A stretch of 64,000 bases of DNA from Rhodoferax sp. (GCF_013297935.1 NZ_JAAFIX010000001.1:62001-126000), one strand, 5' to 3'; positions 25,101 through 33,115 are shown, numbered from the stretch's first letter. Translations and numbers: made by a program. The notes: generated by a model not told the origin, from the letters alone.

Positions 25101-25968
25101 GCACCGGCGCGTCCCCCGCCAGCAGCACGGGCTGCACTTCGGCGCCGCTGTCATTGCCGTCAATGGAGCCCACCGCGAAGCTGGTGGCATTGAGCACCAC
25201 ATCCACCCGATGCTCTGCCGCCGTGGATTGCAACAGCGCCATGCTCTCGGGGTTTTTGAGCGAGTCCAGCGCCAGGGCCAGGGTGTTGAGGCCCTGCTCT
25301 GCCAGCGCGGCCAACATGGCGTCAAACGCGGCGGTGTTGCCGGCTTGCAAGTGGGCTTTGTAAAACACCAGCAGCGCGACCGGCGCGCCATCGCGCCAAG
25401 GGGCCAGGGCTTGTGCGGGCTCGTAGCGCACTGCGCCGGGCAGCACCTGCGCAGGCGCAGGCCGCTCGCCGCGCCCGAAAGCGGCGTGGGCGATCAGCTG
25501 GTAAAAGTTCTCCGCATTGGCGCGCCCGCCTTCGCGCAGGCAGCGCCAGAGGTGGGTGCAATCGTCTTTGGCGGCGGTGCTGCGCAGCAAGAGCTGCGCG
25601 TCTTCCACACACTCGCCCGACACCATGACCACCCACTGGCCGCGCGCGGCGGCCGACTCACACACTTGGTCCACGATGTAGGCCCAGTCGCTGGGGGCGC
25701 CCAGGTGTTCGATGACGATGGCCTTGGCGTGGCGCAGCACATCGTCCATATACAAGTCGGTAGACGCGGGCTGGCGCAGCCACATCAGGTTGGCCAGGCG
25801 CACACTCGGAAAATCAGCCGGCAGGTTGCTGGCCACCTCGGCCAGGAGCGACAAGGTGGTGTCGGCGACGGTGAGCACCACAATGTCGCCCGGCGTTTGC
25901 TCCACGCGCACGATGCCATTGCCATCGTCTTCGACATGGCCGCCGGGGCGGGTGGAGAGTAGGTGCAT
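22162..25968 (-). CDS. cobN: Cobaltochelatase subunit CobN
   Basis: Large substrate-binding subunit of the ATP-dependent chelatase that inserts cobalt into hydrogenobyrinic acid a,c-diamide. The 1268 residues fit the family size. Landmarks include GLAWRCERAEIDVVRY, VGKHGNLEWLPGKSVALG, YPFIVNDPGEGAQAKRR, FGQSPTG and KWIDGIKRHGYKGAFEM near the C-terminus. A diverged dispersed-repeat head at about 24837-24865 adds RYKNNSEK just before IGLVLANYPNDD. It is translated after cobW and before the AAA+ subunit. Confidence 0.96.
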   Translation of the reverse strand: MHLLSTRPGGHVEDDGNGIVRVEQTPGDIVVLTVADTTLSLLAEVASNLPADFPSVRLANLMWLRQPASTDLYMDDVLRHAKAIVIEHLGAPSDWAYIVDQVCESAAARGQWVVMVSGECVEDAQLLLRSTAAKDDCTHLWRCLREGGRANAENFYQLIAHAAFGRGERPAPAQVLPGAVRYEPAQALAPWRDGAPVALLVFYKAHLQAGNTAAFDAMLAALAEQGLNTLALALDSLKNPESMALLQSTAAEHRVDVVLNATSFAVGSIDGNDSGAEVQPVLLAGDAPVLQVIAAGCSQEQWQADPHGLTPRDLAMQIVLPEVDGRIGTRPISFKGLAWRCERAEIDVVRYQPELERMAYVAALARHWCALRYKNNSEKRIGLVLANYPNDDSRLANGVGLDTPASTVVILQALQAAGYATGDVPANSDALMADLTRGITNNLDANDARPVGQSLAMADYLQAFQALPAESQAAINTLWGLPEQDPLVRSGRFMISGQRYGNVFVGNQPARGRDLDLVATYHDADLVPTHNYLAFYFWLRRAYAVDAVVHVGKHGNLEWLPGKSVALGAACWPDAILGPLPHLYPFIVNDPGEGAQAKRRTQAVIIDHLMPAMTRAETYGPLQQLEGRMDEYYEALSLDPRRAKLLRAGILEQVLADGLHTELGFTKPADDAERDALLRRLDAYLCEIKESQIRDGLHTFGQSPTGRQRVDMLVALARYPGGSGAAQASLTVALAQDLGLTDFDALSPDWAAPWTGPRPAVLQALSDDPWRHAGHTRERVELLATRVVQDMAEQGSVLPGGPADAPDAWPHTCQVMQRLQTVLAPRLDACGPNEITQLLRGLDGRFVPPGPSGAPSRGRPDVLPTGRNFYSVDTRAIPTQTAYAMGTKGADRVVERHLQDYGAYPTAMGLSVWGTSTMRTGGEDVAQAFSLLGVRPKWAAGSNRVTDIEVMPMTVLGRPRVDVTLRVSGFFRDAFPNVIDLFDTAVRAVAAISPEDEADDVNPIRVRVQAEAVQAQAAGHSDADAERASTWRVFGPRPGGYGSGLQASIASGNWTERSELAEAYLRAGAFAYGQDTDGAAAPEAFAQRMAGLDAVLHNQDNREHDILDSGDYYQFMGGMAAAVEHLSGKTAALYHGDFSVPGAPQIRSLGEEVARVVRSRAVNPKWIDGIKRHGYKGAFEMAATVDFLFAFDATTGVVADHQYALVADAYVHDDNTRAFLQQHNPGALRSIGERLLEAMQRGLWAEPGDHRERIQDQLLALDNQLEAS
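24837..24865. repeat. Dispersed repeat, copy 6, inside cobN
   Basis: CACTATTATTTTTATAGCGC followed by AGTGCGCAC: the A/T-rich head palindrome and GCGC core of the repeat family. It is in frame with cobN. Confidence 0.5.
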
Positions 25969-26275
25969 AGGTTTTTAATTCACTGAAGGGAGACTTGTGT
26001 GGCGTGCGAAAGAGGATGGAGTGGGTGCCTCCGCGAATGTCCCCCGCCCTGCGGGCTCCTCCTTAATTTCGCTGCGACACCCACCCCACCCTCTTCCGCC
26101 AGATAAAGATTCGCGCACCCATGTTTGAAGCCCATGCCCGCTGCCAGCGCAGGTCGGCGGGGTGCTCTGCGCAGCGGCATCAAGGGGGAGCCCGCAGGGC
26201 GGAGGACAGCCGCGGAGCAGAGTACCCCGTCGGCCTGCGCCTGCAAACATAGCGAAACAGAGGCTCCCATACACA
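25969..26275. repeat. cobN-cobW gap with palindromic GC-rich repeats
   Basis: A 307-bp gap with no supported gene. An imperfect inverted repeat, AAGAGGATGGAGTGGGTG (about 26009-26026) against CACCCACCCCACCCTCTT (about 26081-26098), encloses GTCCCCCGCCCTGCGGGCTC, then CTCCTTAATTTCGCTG. A second, inverted partial copy (GGGGGAGCCCGCAGGGCGGA) is at about 26187-26206. The same GTCCCCCGCC...GGGCTCCTCCTT core occurs inside cobB. It looks like a short palindromic mobile or REP-type element. Confidence 0.7.
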
Positions 26276-27322
26276 TCAGGCCAATGCAGCCTGCACTTCA
26301 GCCTGCAACACCGCTGCATCAAGGTGATCGCCAATGAACACCAAGCGGGTAGCCCGGGTTTCCTCAGCACGCCAAGCACGGTCAAAGTAGCTGTCAAAGC
26401 GCTGGCCTACGCCCTGCACCACCAGGCGCATGGCCGCACCGGGCAAGGACACAAACCCTTTCACGCGGTAAATCTCGTGGCGCTGCACCAGGGCAATCAG
26501 CGCGGGAATGAGCTTGGCGCGGTCGGTCACTTGCAGCGTGAGGGACACGGAGTCGAACGCGTCGTGGTCGTGGTCTTCTTCCTCGTCGTGGTGGGTTTTG
26601 CGGGAGTCGATCACGTCTTCCACCGCACGCTCCAGGCCCAGCAGCACATCCAGTGGCACATCACCATGGGAGGCGCGCACCAGCTTCACACCCGCAGGGG
26701 CCTCGGCGCGGATGGCGGCTTCTACCGCTTCGAGCGCGGCGGCGTCCATGCCGTCTACCTTGTGCACGATGACCAGGTCGGCCGTGGCCAGCTGGTCTTC
26801 AAACAGCTCGTGCAGCGGGGAGTCGTGGTCGAGGTTGTCGTCGGCACGGCGCTGGGCGTCTACCGCCACCGGGTCGTCGGCAAAGTCACCGGCGGCAACT
26901 GCGGGGGCATCTACCACGGTGATGACCGAGTCCACGGTGAAGGTGTTGCGCAGCGCGGGCCACTGGAAGGCCTGAACCAGCGGCTTGGGCAGGGCCAGGC
27001 CGGAGGTTTCAATGACCAAATAGTCGATCTGGTCGCGGCGGGCCGCGAGCTGCTCCATCACCGGGGCAAATTCTTCTTGCACGGTGCAGCACAGGCAGCC
27101 GTTGGCCAGCTCGAACAGCTGGCCGTTTTCTTCACCGTTTTCGTCACAGCCGATGCCGCAGCCGCGCAGCAGCTCGCCATCAATGCCCAGCTCGCCAAAC
27201 TCGTTGACGATGACGGCAATGCGGCGGCCTTGCGCGTTGGTGAGCAGCTTGCGCAGAAGCGTGGTTTTGCCGCTGCCCAGAAAGCCGGTGACGATGGTGG
27301 CGGGGATTTTTTTGGTTTGCAT
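26276..27322 (-). CDS. cobW: CobW-family GTPase/metallochaperone
   Basis: G3E-family P-loop GTPase, proposed to deliver cobalt to the chelatase. The 348-residue protein has Walker A GFLGSGKT at residues 13-20, the metal-binding GCLCC at 75-79, VIETSGLALP, and a His/Asp/Glu-rich stretch THHDEEEDHDHD near 245 that probably binds metal, followed by the CobW C-terminal domain. It lies directly before cobN, which supports a role in cobalt supply. Confidence 0.95.
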   Translation of the reverse strand: MQTKKIPATIVTGFLGSGKTTLLRKLLTNAQGRRIAVIVNEFGELGIDGELLRGCGIGCDENGEENGQLFELANGCLCCTVQEEFAPVMEQLAARRDQIDYLVIETSGLALPKPLVQAFQWPALRNTFTVDSVITVVDAPAVAAGDFADDPVAVDAQRRADDNLDHDSPLHELFEDQLATADLVIVHKVDGMDAAALEAVEAAIRAEAPAGVKLVRASHGDVPLDVLLGLERAVEDVIDSRKTHHDEEEDHDHDAFDSVSLTLQVTDRAKLIPALIALVQRHEIYRVKGFVSLPGAAMRLVVQGVGQRFDSYFDRAWRAEETRATRLVFIGDHLDAAVLQAEVQAALA

Positions 27323-27374
27323 GGAATCAAGCTTTCAAACAATAAGAGGTACAGCAGATAACGAAGTGGTGTGC

Positions 27375-28418
27375 TCAGGCTGCGTCGGGCTGGTTGAGCA
27401 AGGTGTACATCACAAACAGCGCACCCACGCTGGCGGTGATGATGCCCACGGGCAGCTCCTGGGGCGCAAGCACGGTGCGGCACATCACATCGCTCAAGAG
27501 CAAGAGCAAGGCGCCCATGAGCACGGCCAACACCAACATGCCACGGTGCAAAGCCCCTGCGGCTGCACGCGCCAGGTGCGGCACCATGAGGCCCACAAAA
27601 CCGATGACGCCCGACACCGCCACAAAACAGGCAGTGGCAAAGGCACACACCACAAAGGCCTGGATGCGCAAGCGCTGCGGGTCAATGCCCAGGCTGTGGG
27701 CGGTGTTCTCGCCGCCCAGCATGGCGTCTAGCGCGCTGTGCTTGCGCCAGCAAAAGACCGCCAAGGCCAGCAGCCCGGCCAAGGGCACAAACAGATTGTC
27801 CCAGCGCGCGGAGCCCAGGCCCCCCATGGTCCAGAACAGCACCGACTGCGCGGCGCGCTGGTCGCCCAGAAAGGTGAAGTAATAGGTGAGCGCAGTAAAC
27901 AAAAACGAGACCGACAGGCCCGCCAGAATCATGCGCTCGGGGGTGTGGCTGCGGTAGCGCCGTAGCAGCAACAACACCACGCCCACAGACGCCATGCCCC
28001 CTACAAAAGCGGCCAAGGGCAGCGTCCACAGGCCCAGCACTTCGCCTGTGAGGGTGATGACCGCCACTGCACCCGCTGCCGAGCCCGAGGACAAACCAAA
28101 CAGGTAGGGGTCTGACAAGTCGTTGCGCGTAGCGGTTTGCAACAAGGCGCCGACCACGGCCAAGCCCCCACCGACCACAATGGCCAGCACCATGCGCGGC
28201 AGGCGCAGGTCGACCACGATGCGGTCGACCATGGTGTAGTGGCTGTCAGCCGCGCCAGAGAGCAGCAAGCCCATGCTGCGGGCCACCTCGGCCAAGGTCA
28301 CCGGTGTGGACCCGGACACCACGGACACCATGCCCACCACCGCCAGCATGGCCAGCAGCAAGGCCACGTGCAGTGACACGGCCCCCTGTGTGCGCCAGCG
28401 GTGCAAAGCGGTAGACAT
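27375..28418 (-). CDS. btuC: FecCD-type ABC permease for corrinoid (or siderophore) uptake
   Basis: Inner-membrane permease of a BtuCDF-type importer. About 347 residues with some ten hydrophobic segments, LRLPRMVLAIVVGGGLAVVG and SGVIGFVGLMVPHLAR, the conserved helices of the FecCD family. ATG 28418 is chosen; a TTG at 28436 that overlaps the binding-protein stop is the alternative. Position between a binding protein, an ATPase and cobW suggests a corrinoid substrate, but the family also handles iron complexes. Confidence 0.85.
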   Translation of the reverse strand: MSTALHRWRTQGAVSLHVALLLAMLAVVGMVSVVSGSTPVTLAEVARSMGLLLSGAADSHYTMVDRIVVDLRLPRMVLAIVVGGGLAVVGALLQTATRNDLSDPYLFGLSSGSAAGAVAVITLTGEVLGLWTLPLAAFVGGMASVGVVLLLLRRYRSHTPERMILAGLSVSFLFTALTYYFTFLGDQRAAQSVLFWTMGGLGSARWDNLFVPLAGLLALAVFCWRKHSALDAMLGGENTAHSLGIDPQRLRIQAFVVCAFATACFVAVSGVIGFVGLMVPHLARAAAGALHRGMLVLAVLMGALLLLLSDVMCRTVLAPQELPVGIITASVGALFVMYTLLNQPDAA

Positions 28419-28432
28419 GGCGGAAGTGGCGA

Positions 28433-29404
28433 TCAACGTGCAGCGGCCTTGGCCATTTTCTCGATCGCGCCTATGTTGGCGGGGCCGGGGGTGAGCTCTT
28501 CATAACGCAGGGCCACAAAGCGCTTGTTTTTGACGGCATCGGTGTGCTGCATGAGCGGATGCTTTTGCAAGAACTGGAGTAACTTGTCGGCACCGCCATC
28601 GTTTTGGTAGTCCAGTAGCACCAGGAACTCGGGGTTGCGCGCGGCCACGGCTTCCCAAGCCACGGTGCCCCAGCTGGTTTCTACGTCGTCCATGATGTTG
28701 CGGCCGCCCACGGCTTCCATCATGGCGGTGGGAATGGCGTATTTGCCTGCCGTAAAGGGCTTGTCTTCGCCTGAGTCAAACAAAAACATGCGCGTGGCTT
28801 CTTTGCCGCTGGCTTTGGGCAGGCGGGCCAAACGTTGCTTCCACTCCGCAACCTGGGCCTTGGCGGCAGCCTCTTTGCCAAAAATGGTGCCTAGCTTGAT
28901 GAAGTCGGTGTAGAGCAAGTCCATGCTCGCTCGGGGGCGGTTTTTGTCCACATGGATGCAGCTTTCGCTCAACACCAGGGTGGGGATTTTGTACTTCTGC
29001 AAGGTGGCGGGGGTGACATCGCCACCCACCTTCATGCCGTAGTTCCAGCCCGCAAAAAAGAAGTCGGGGTTGGCGGCCAGGATGTTTTCCATCGTGGGCT
29101 GCTTGGGCGCTATTTCTTTGATGTTGCCCAAAGCCAGCTTGAACTCGGGGCTCATCTTGTACCAACCGGTGATACCGCTCACGCCCACCATACTTTTTTG
29201 CAGGCCCAGCGCCAAGGCCATGTCGGTCATGTTGATGTCGTGCACCAAGGCGGCCTTGGGTGGGGCGGCAAACGTGAGCTTTTCGCCGCAGCTGTCTACC
29301 GTCACCGGAAAGGTTTGTGCAAACGCGCTGCTGGCGCAAAGCGCTAACGCGCCGACTACAACACGGTGCAGGGTTTGCAGTTTTACAGAGGTACAAAAGG
29401 GCAT
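28433..29404 (-). CDS. Periplasmic binding protein of the BtuCDF-type importer
   Basis: About 323 residues beginning with a signal peptide (LHRVVVGALALCASSAFAQ, cleavage after AFA) and the periplasmic-binding fold of the FepB/BtuF class: HDINMTDMALALGL, NPDFFFAGWNYGMKVGGD, and AARNPEFLVLLDYQNDGG. ATG 29404 puts the signal peptide at the N-terminus; a start at 29446 would bury it. It lies between the ATPase and permease genes. The substrate is inferred from the cobalamin context. Confidence 0.85.
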   Translation of the reverse strand: MPFCTSVKLQTLHRVVVGALALCASSAFAQTFPVTVDSCGEKLTFAAPPKAALVHDINMTDMALALGLQKSMVGVSGITGWYKMSPEFKLALGNIKEIAPKQPTMENILAANPDFFFAGWNYGMKVGGDVTPATLQKYKIPTLVLSESCIHVDKNRPRASMDLLYTDFIKLGTIFGKEAAAKAQVAEWKQRLARLPKASGKEATRMFLFDSGEDKPFTAGKYAIPTAMMEAVGGRNIMDDVETSWGTVAWEAVAARNPEFLVLLDYQNDGGADKLLQFLQKHPLMQHTDAVKNKRFVALRYEELTPGPANIGAIEKMAKAAAR

Positions 29405-29458
29405 AAGGTAATTTTTCGTCTCAAGGTTTAAAAAAATGTGGATCAAGGGGCTCGGGCA

Positions 29459-30322
29459 TCACGCCAGCGTCTCAGCCGCTGGCTCGCGCTCGGTGGCGCG
29501 TTGCGCACTGTCAGCGGCCTTGGCCGTTTGGGGTGACTCAAACACGGCAATGTCTTGCTCACGGTGGGGCAAGGGCAGATAAAACACATCCATTCCAAAG
29601 TGGCCGAGCACCAGCTCTTGCGTCAAAACCCGGCTCGGCTCACCGTGGGCCACCACCCGCCCCTCGCCCAGCACCACCACGCGGTGGGCGAAGCGTTGCA
29701 CCAGGCTCAGCTCATGGAGCGCGGCAATGACCGTCACACCAAGCTCGGTGAGCAGGTCCAGCATGTCGGCACGGGTGCGCAGGTCCAGGTGGTTGGTGGG
29801 TTCATCCAGCAAAAGAATGCGTGGCTCCTGCGCCAAAGCCCGTGCAATGGCGGCACGCTGTTGCTCGCCGCCTGAGAGCGTGCGCATGGGCCGATCCTGC
29901 AGCTGCTGCAGGCGACAGCGCTGCAAGGCACGGCTGACCACCGCGGCGCTCTCCTCGTGGCTGACTTGCGCATGGGGCGTGCGCCCCAACGCTACATAGT
30001 CGCGGACCCGCAGTTGACCGTGCACCTGCTCTTGCTGGTGAACGACTGCGATCTGTTGCGCGCGTTGGGTGCCGGTGAGGCGGGCAAGGTCCACGCCCGC
30101 AATCTGGACCCGTCCTTGGCTAGGCACCAAGCGGCCCGCCATGAGCTGCAGCAGGGTCGTTTTGCCCGAACCGTTGGGCCCCACCAGCGCCACGTGCGCA
30201 CCAAACGGCACACTCACACTCACGCTGTCGACCACCCGCTTGCCTTGGCGCAGCAGCGATGCGTTGTCAAGCCGCAACTCCGGGTGGGCAGGCAGTGTGA
30301 CAGGGAGGGATGCAGCAAACAT
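29459..30322 (-). CDS. btuD: ABC transporter ATPase (BtuD/FepC-like)
   Basis: Cytoplasmic ATPase of the importer. About 287 residues with Walker A GPNGSGKT, signature LSGGEQQRAAIARAL, Walker B RILLLDEPTNHLDL, and the switch histidine in IAALHELSL. An extended Ala/Glu-rich C-terminal tail ends PAAETLA. ATG 30322 is preferred; TTG 30337, adjacent to the cobO stop, is possible. Confidence 0.88.
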   Translation of the reverse strand: MFAASLPVTLPAHPELRLDNASLLRQGKRVVDSVSVSVPFGAHVALVGPNGSGKTTLLQLMAGRLVPSQGRVQIAGVDLARLTGTQRAQQIAVVHQQEQVHGQLRVRDYVALGRTPHAQVSHEESAAVVSRALQRCRLQQLQDRPMRTLSGGEQQRAAIARALAQEPRILLLDEPTNHLDLRTRADMLDLLTELGVTVIAALHELSLVQRFAHRVVVLGEGRVVAHGEPSRVLTQELVLGHFGMDVFYLPLPHREQDIAVFESPQTAKAADSAQRATEREPAAETLA

Positions 30323-30337
30323 GGCCAAGCCGAGCAA

Positions 30338-30907
30338 TCAGTCTTCAATGCCGCGCTGGGCGGGCACACCGGCTTTGAAGTGGTGCTTGATGAGCGTCAT
30401 CTCGGTCACGGTGTCGGCCAGCTCGATCAGCTCGGCCGGGGCGTTGCGGCCGGTGAGCACCACATGCACATGCGGCGGGCGGTTACGCAGGCAGTCCAGG
30501 ATGCTCTCCAGCGGAATCCAGCCGTAGCGCAGGGGGTACATGATTTCGTCCAGCACCACCATGAAGTGCTCGCCCGCCATGACCGTGGCTTTGGCCTGCT
30601 CCCAGCCGGCTTGGGCCAGCTCGGCGGAGTGGTCCAGGTCTTTGCTCTTCCAGGTGAAGCCGTCGCCCAAGCCGGTGATGGGAATGCCTAGCTGCTCAAA
30701 CAGGCGGTGCTCGCCGAAGCGCGCAGTGGGCACTTTCATGAACTGGTAGACCTTGACCGTCTTGCCCCGGCCATGGGCACGCAGGGCCAGGCCGAAGGCG
30801 GCCGTGCTTTTGCCTTTGCCGGTGCCGGTGTGCACCAATATCAAACCCCGCCGCTCGCCTTGCGGGCGGGGCGTGTCTCGGTCAACGGGGGGAGCGATCA
30901 AATCCAC
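30338..30907 (-). CDS. cobO: Corrinoid adenosyltransferase (CobO/CobA type)
   Basis: Transfers the 5-deoxyadenosyl group of ATP to cob(I)yrinic acid a,c-diamide and to salvaged corrinoids. The 189-residue protein has the P-loop GTGKGKST at residues 28-35, DEIMYPLRYGWIP, and VVLTGRNAPAELIELAD, all hallmarks of this family. It lies between the CbiM-like permease and the importer genes in the riboswitch-led run. Confidence 0.96.
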   Translation of the reverse strand: MDLIAPPVDRDTPRPQGERRGLILVHTGTGKGKSTAAFGLALRAHGRGKTVKVYQFMKVPTARFGEHRLFEQLGIPITGLGDGFTWKSKDLDHSAELAQAGWEQAKATVMAGEHFMVVLDEIMYPLRYGWIPLESILDCLRNRPPHVHVVLTGRNAPAELIELADTVTEMTLIKHHFKAGVPAQRGIED

Positions 30908-30935
30908 AACAACAGTCCTTCAGTTCAAGAAACGC

Positions 30936-31613
30936 TCAAGCAGCGGTGTACACGCGCTGGTTCACCAGCGGGCTGCCTTGCAGGCGGCGCAGGGCCTTAG
31001 CAGCGGCCAACACACCGAGGTCGACCACGGGCTCTACCAACACAACCGTCATGTAGGCCGCGCCGAAGGTGGCGATCTGGCTCATGTTTTCCATGCCCAC
31101 GCCACGGCCGTAAATCGCCCAGAAAGCTACCCACGCCACGATGCCGCCTTGGTAGGCCGCCGACAGCTTGAAGGCCTGGCCGTAAGTCAGGTCCACATAC
31201 GCCACGTTCTCCGGCACGATGCGGCGCGCCAAGGCGGCAGTCGCAAACAAAGGCACCAGCAAAGTGGTGACGTTCATGCCGTACTGGGGCAAATCCTGCT
31301 GCGCGAAAAACACGCTCTGGATCAGCAAGCCGCCCATGAGGCCGATGGCGGCCGGTGCCACGCCGAAGATCAGCATCAAAGTAGTGCCCAGAATCAGGTG
31401 CACCTCGGACACGCCCACGGGGTGGTGCGGCATGAGTTCGAAGAAGCAGAACACCAGGCCGATGCACAGAAAAGCGCGCGCAATCAGGGCTAAAGGGCCG
31501 TCTTTCTTGACCGCGTCGACCGCCAGCTTGGTGGCGTACAGAGCGGCCGTGGTGGCGGTGGCGTAGCTCAAGAAGATTTTGGTGGTGTCTACAAGTCCGG
31601 GTTCGATGTGCAT
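30936..31613 (-). CDS. CbiM-like cobalt transporter membrane subunit
   Basis: A 225-residue membrane protein with about six helices, starting MHIEPGLVD. The Met1-His2 start and the internal HHPVGVSEVHLILG mirror the metal-binding N-terminus and GGTS.H motif of CbiM/NikM, the substrate-specific unit of cobalt ECF transporters. AAGGAG lies upstream of ATG 31613. No CbiN, CbiQ or CbiO gene is present nearby, so it either works alone or borrows a module from elsewhere. Cobalt as substrate is inferred from family and context. Confidence 0.82.
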   Translation of the reverse strand: MHIEPGLVDTTKIFLSYATATTAALYATKLAVDAVKKDGPLALIARAFLCIGLVFCFFELMPHHPVGVSEVHLILGTTLMLIFGVAPAAIGLMGGLLIQSVFFAQQDLPQYGMNVTTLLVPLFATAALARRIVPENVAYVDLTYGQAFKLSAAYQGGIVAWVAFWAIYGRGVGMENMSQIATFGAAYMTVVLVEPVVDLGVLAAAKALRRLQGSPLVNQRVYTAA

Positions 31614-31682
31614 GAGGGTGCTCCTTGGTAAAAATGGTTGATTGAGATTAAACGGGGAAAACGGGTGAAGACAGAAATAGCG

Positions 31683-32264
31683 TCATGGGGCCTTTAGCGT
31701 GAGCGGGAGGCCAGCGGCCATGAGGGTGACGCGCTCACAGGTGGCGGCCACTTGCTGGTTGAGCCGGCCCAACGCGTCGACAAAAGCGCGCACCTCGCGC
31801 CCCATGGGAATCACGCCTAGCCCGATCTCGTTTCCGACCAGTACCACCGGGCCAGGCGCCCGGGAAATTGCTATCAAAAACGAAGCGGTCAGCGCAGTAT
31901 CTATATGGGCGGGAGGGCTACTTGGCTCAAAATCTGCGGGCATGAGCTGGTTGGTGAGCCACAGGGTCAGGCAGTCCACCACCACCAGCGTGGTGGGCGT
32001 GCTGTGCCGCGCAAGGGCTTCGTCCAATGCCAAGGGCTCTTCTACGGTGGTCATGCCGGGCACGCGCTCGGCACGCTCTTGCTGGTGGCGGGCAATGCGC
32101 AGGCGCATTTCATCGTCCCAGGGTTGGGCGGTGGCGATCATCACCGCGCGGTGCTCGGGCGACTGCTGCACCCACTGGCGCGCCAGCAGCTCGGCACGGC
32201 GCGATTTACCGCTCTTTTGGCCACCCAAAATAAGCTCGCTGCGGGCGATGGTGAACTCGGTCAT
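31683..32264 (-). CDS. cobU: Adenosylcobinamide kinase/guanylyltransferase
   Basis: Phosphorylates adenosylcobinamide and makes adenosylcobinamide-GDP for CobS. The 193-residue protein has GGQKSGKS at residues 14-21, VMIATAQPWDDEMRLRIARH, VVVDCLTLWLTNQL and VLVGNEIGLGVIPM. ATG 32264 overlaps the upstream stop (ATGA). A dispersed repeat at 31869-31910 encodes an insert around AHIDTALTASFLIAIS, between the LTNQL loop and the VLVGNE strand; whether this loop is usually shorter should be checked in homologues. Confidence 0.95.
   Translation of the reverse strand: MTEFTIARSELILGGQKSGKSRRAELLARQWVQQSPEHRAVMIATAQPWDDEMRLRIARHQQERAERVPGMTTVEEPLALDEALARHSTPTTLVVVDCLTLWLTNQLMPADFEPSSPPAHIDTALTASFLIAISRAPGPVVLVGNEIGLGVIPMGREVRAFVDALGRLNQQVAATCERVTLMAAGLPLTLKAP
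31869..31910 (+). repeat. Dispersed repeat, copy 7, inside cobU
   Basis: TGCTATCAAAAACGAAGCGG, then TCAGCGCAGTATCTATATGGGC. A clear match to the copy at 40409-40456 over head, GCGC core and ATATGGGC tail. It is in frame with cobU. Confidence 0.75.
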
Positions 32265-33115
32265 GCGGGCGCTCCTCGGGCGGGCAAAGTCTTGTCCATC
32301 CACTCCATGAAGATGCGGTGCATCTGCTGCACGCCGTCCGTCAGGGCTGCGGGGCCGGGTTGCAAAATGTCCGCCGACTTGATTTCAAACAACTGGCCCT
32401 CCCGCACCGCGGGCACATCGGCCCAGCCTTCGCGGGCGGCCACCTTTTCAGGGCGGAACTTCTTGCCGCACCAGGAACCGAGCACGATGTCGGGCGCACG
32501 CTGCACGATGCTGGCGCCGTTTGCGATGATGCGCTGCTTGCCCATGGGCTCTTGCGCAAGTTCGGGAAAGCAATCGTCGCCGCCCGCAATCGTCATCAGT
32601 TCTGACACCCAGCGAATGCAGCTGATGTGGGGCTCATCCCATTCTTCAAAAAACACCCGGGGCCTGCGCGCACCGGCCTCCAAGCGCTCAGCAACCGTCG
32701 CTTGCATGGCGCGCAGGCTCGCTTGCATCTCGCCGATGCGCCGCGCGCCCTGCTCTGCCTCGCCCACCATGGCGGCCACTTGGTAGAGCATGGAAAAAAT
32801 ATCCGCCACGCTGCGCTGGTTGAAGATGGTGACCTGCACCCCGCGTTTGACCAGATCGGCCGCAATGTCGGCCTGCAAATCCGAGAAACCGAACACGCAG
32901 TCAGGCTGCAGCGCCATGATCTTGTCGGTTTTGGCACTCAGGAAGGCGCTCACCCGGGGTTTCTCGTCCCGCGCCCGGCGGGGCCGCACGGTGTAGCCCG
33001 AGATGCCGACGATGCGGTGCTCTTGGCCCAACAGGTACAGCCACTCGGTAGTCTCTTCGGTCAGGCAGACGATGCGCTGCGGGCCGGGGCTGAAGTGCAG
33101 CAGGTCTTGCGTCAT
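32261..33115 (-). CDS. BtuF-like cobalamin-binding protein without a signal peptide
   Basis: A 284-residue protein of the periplasmic-binding-protein fold (PQRIVCLTEETTEWLYLLG, LQPDCVFGFSDLQADIAADL, NGASIVQRAPDIVLGSWCGK). It begins MTQDLLHFSPGPQRIVCL with no hydrophobic leader, so as written it stays in the cytoplasm. It is linked by 4-base overlaps to cobB upstream and cobU downstream. It may be a cytoplasmic corrinoid-handling protein rather than a transport subunit; that is inference. Confidence 0.85.
   Translation of the reverse strand: MTQDLLHFSPGPQRIVCLTEETTEWLYLLGQEHRIVGISGYTVRPRRARDEKPRVSAFLSAKTDKIMALQPDCVFGFSDLQADIAADLVKRGVQVTIFNQRSVADIFSMLYQVAAMVGEAEQGARRIGEMQASLRAMQATVAERLEAGARRPRVFFEEWDEPHISCIRWVSELMTIAGGDDCFPELAQEPMGKQRIIANGASIVQRAPDIVLGSWCGKKFRPEKVAAREGWADVPAVREGQLFEIKSADILQPGPAALTDGVQQMHRIFMEWMDKTLPARGAPA

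Noticed and set aside
22534-25962. Very long plus-strand open frame (1142 codons) opposite cobN
   Set aside because: It is the shadow of high-GC cobN; the translation is low-complexity His/Gly/Ala/Gln with no domain, and cobN is unmistakable on the other strand.
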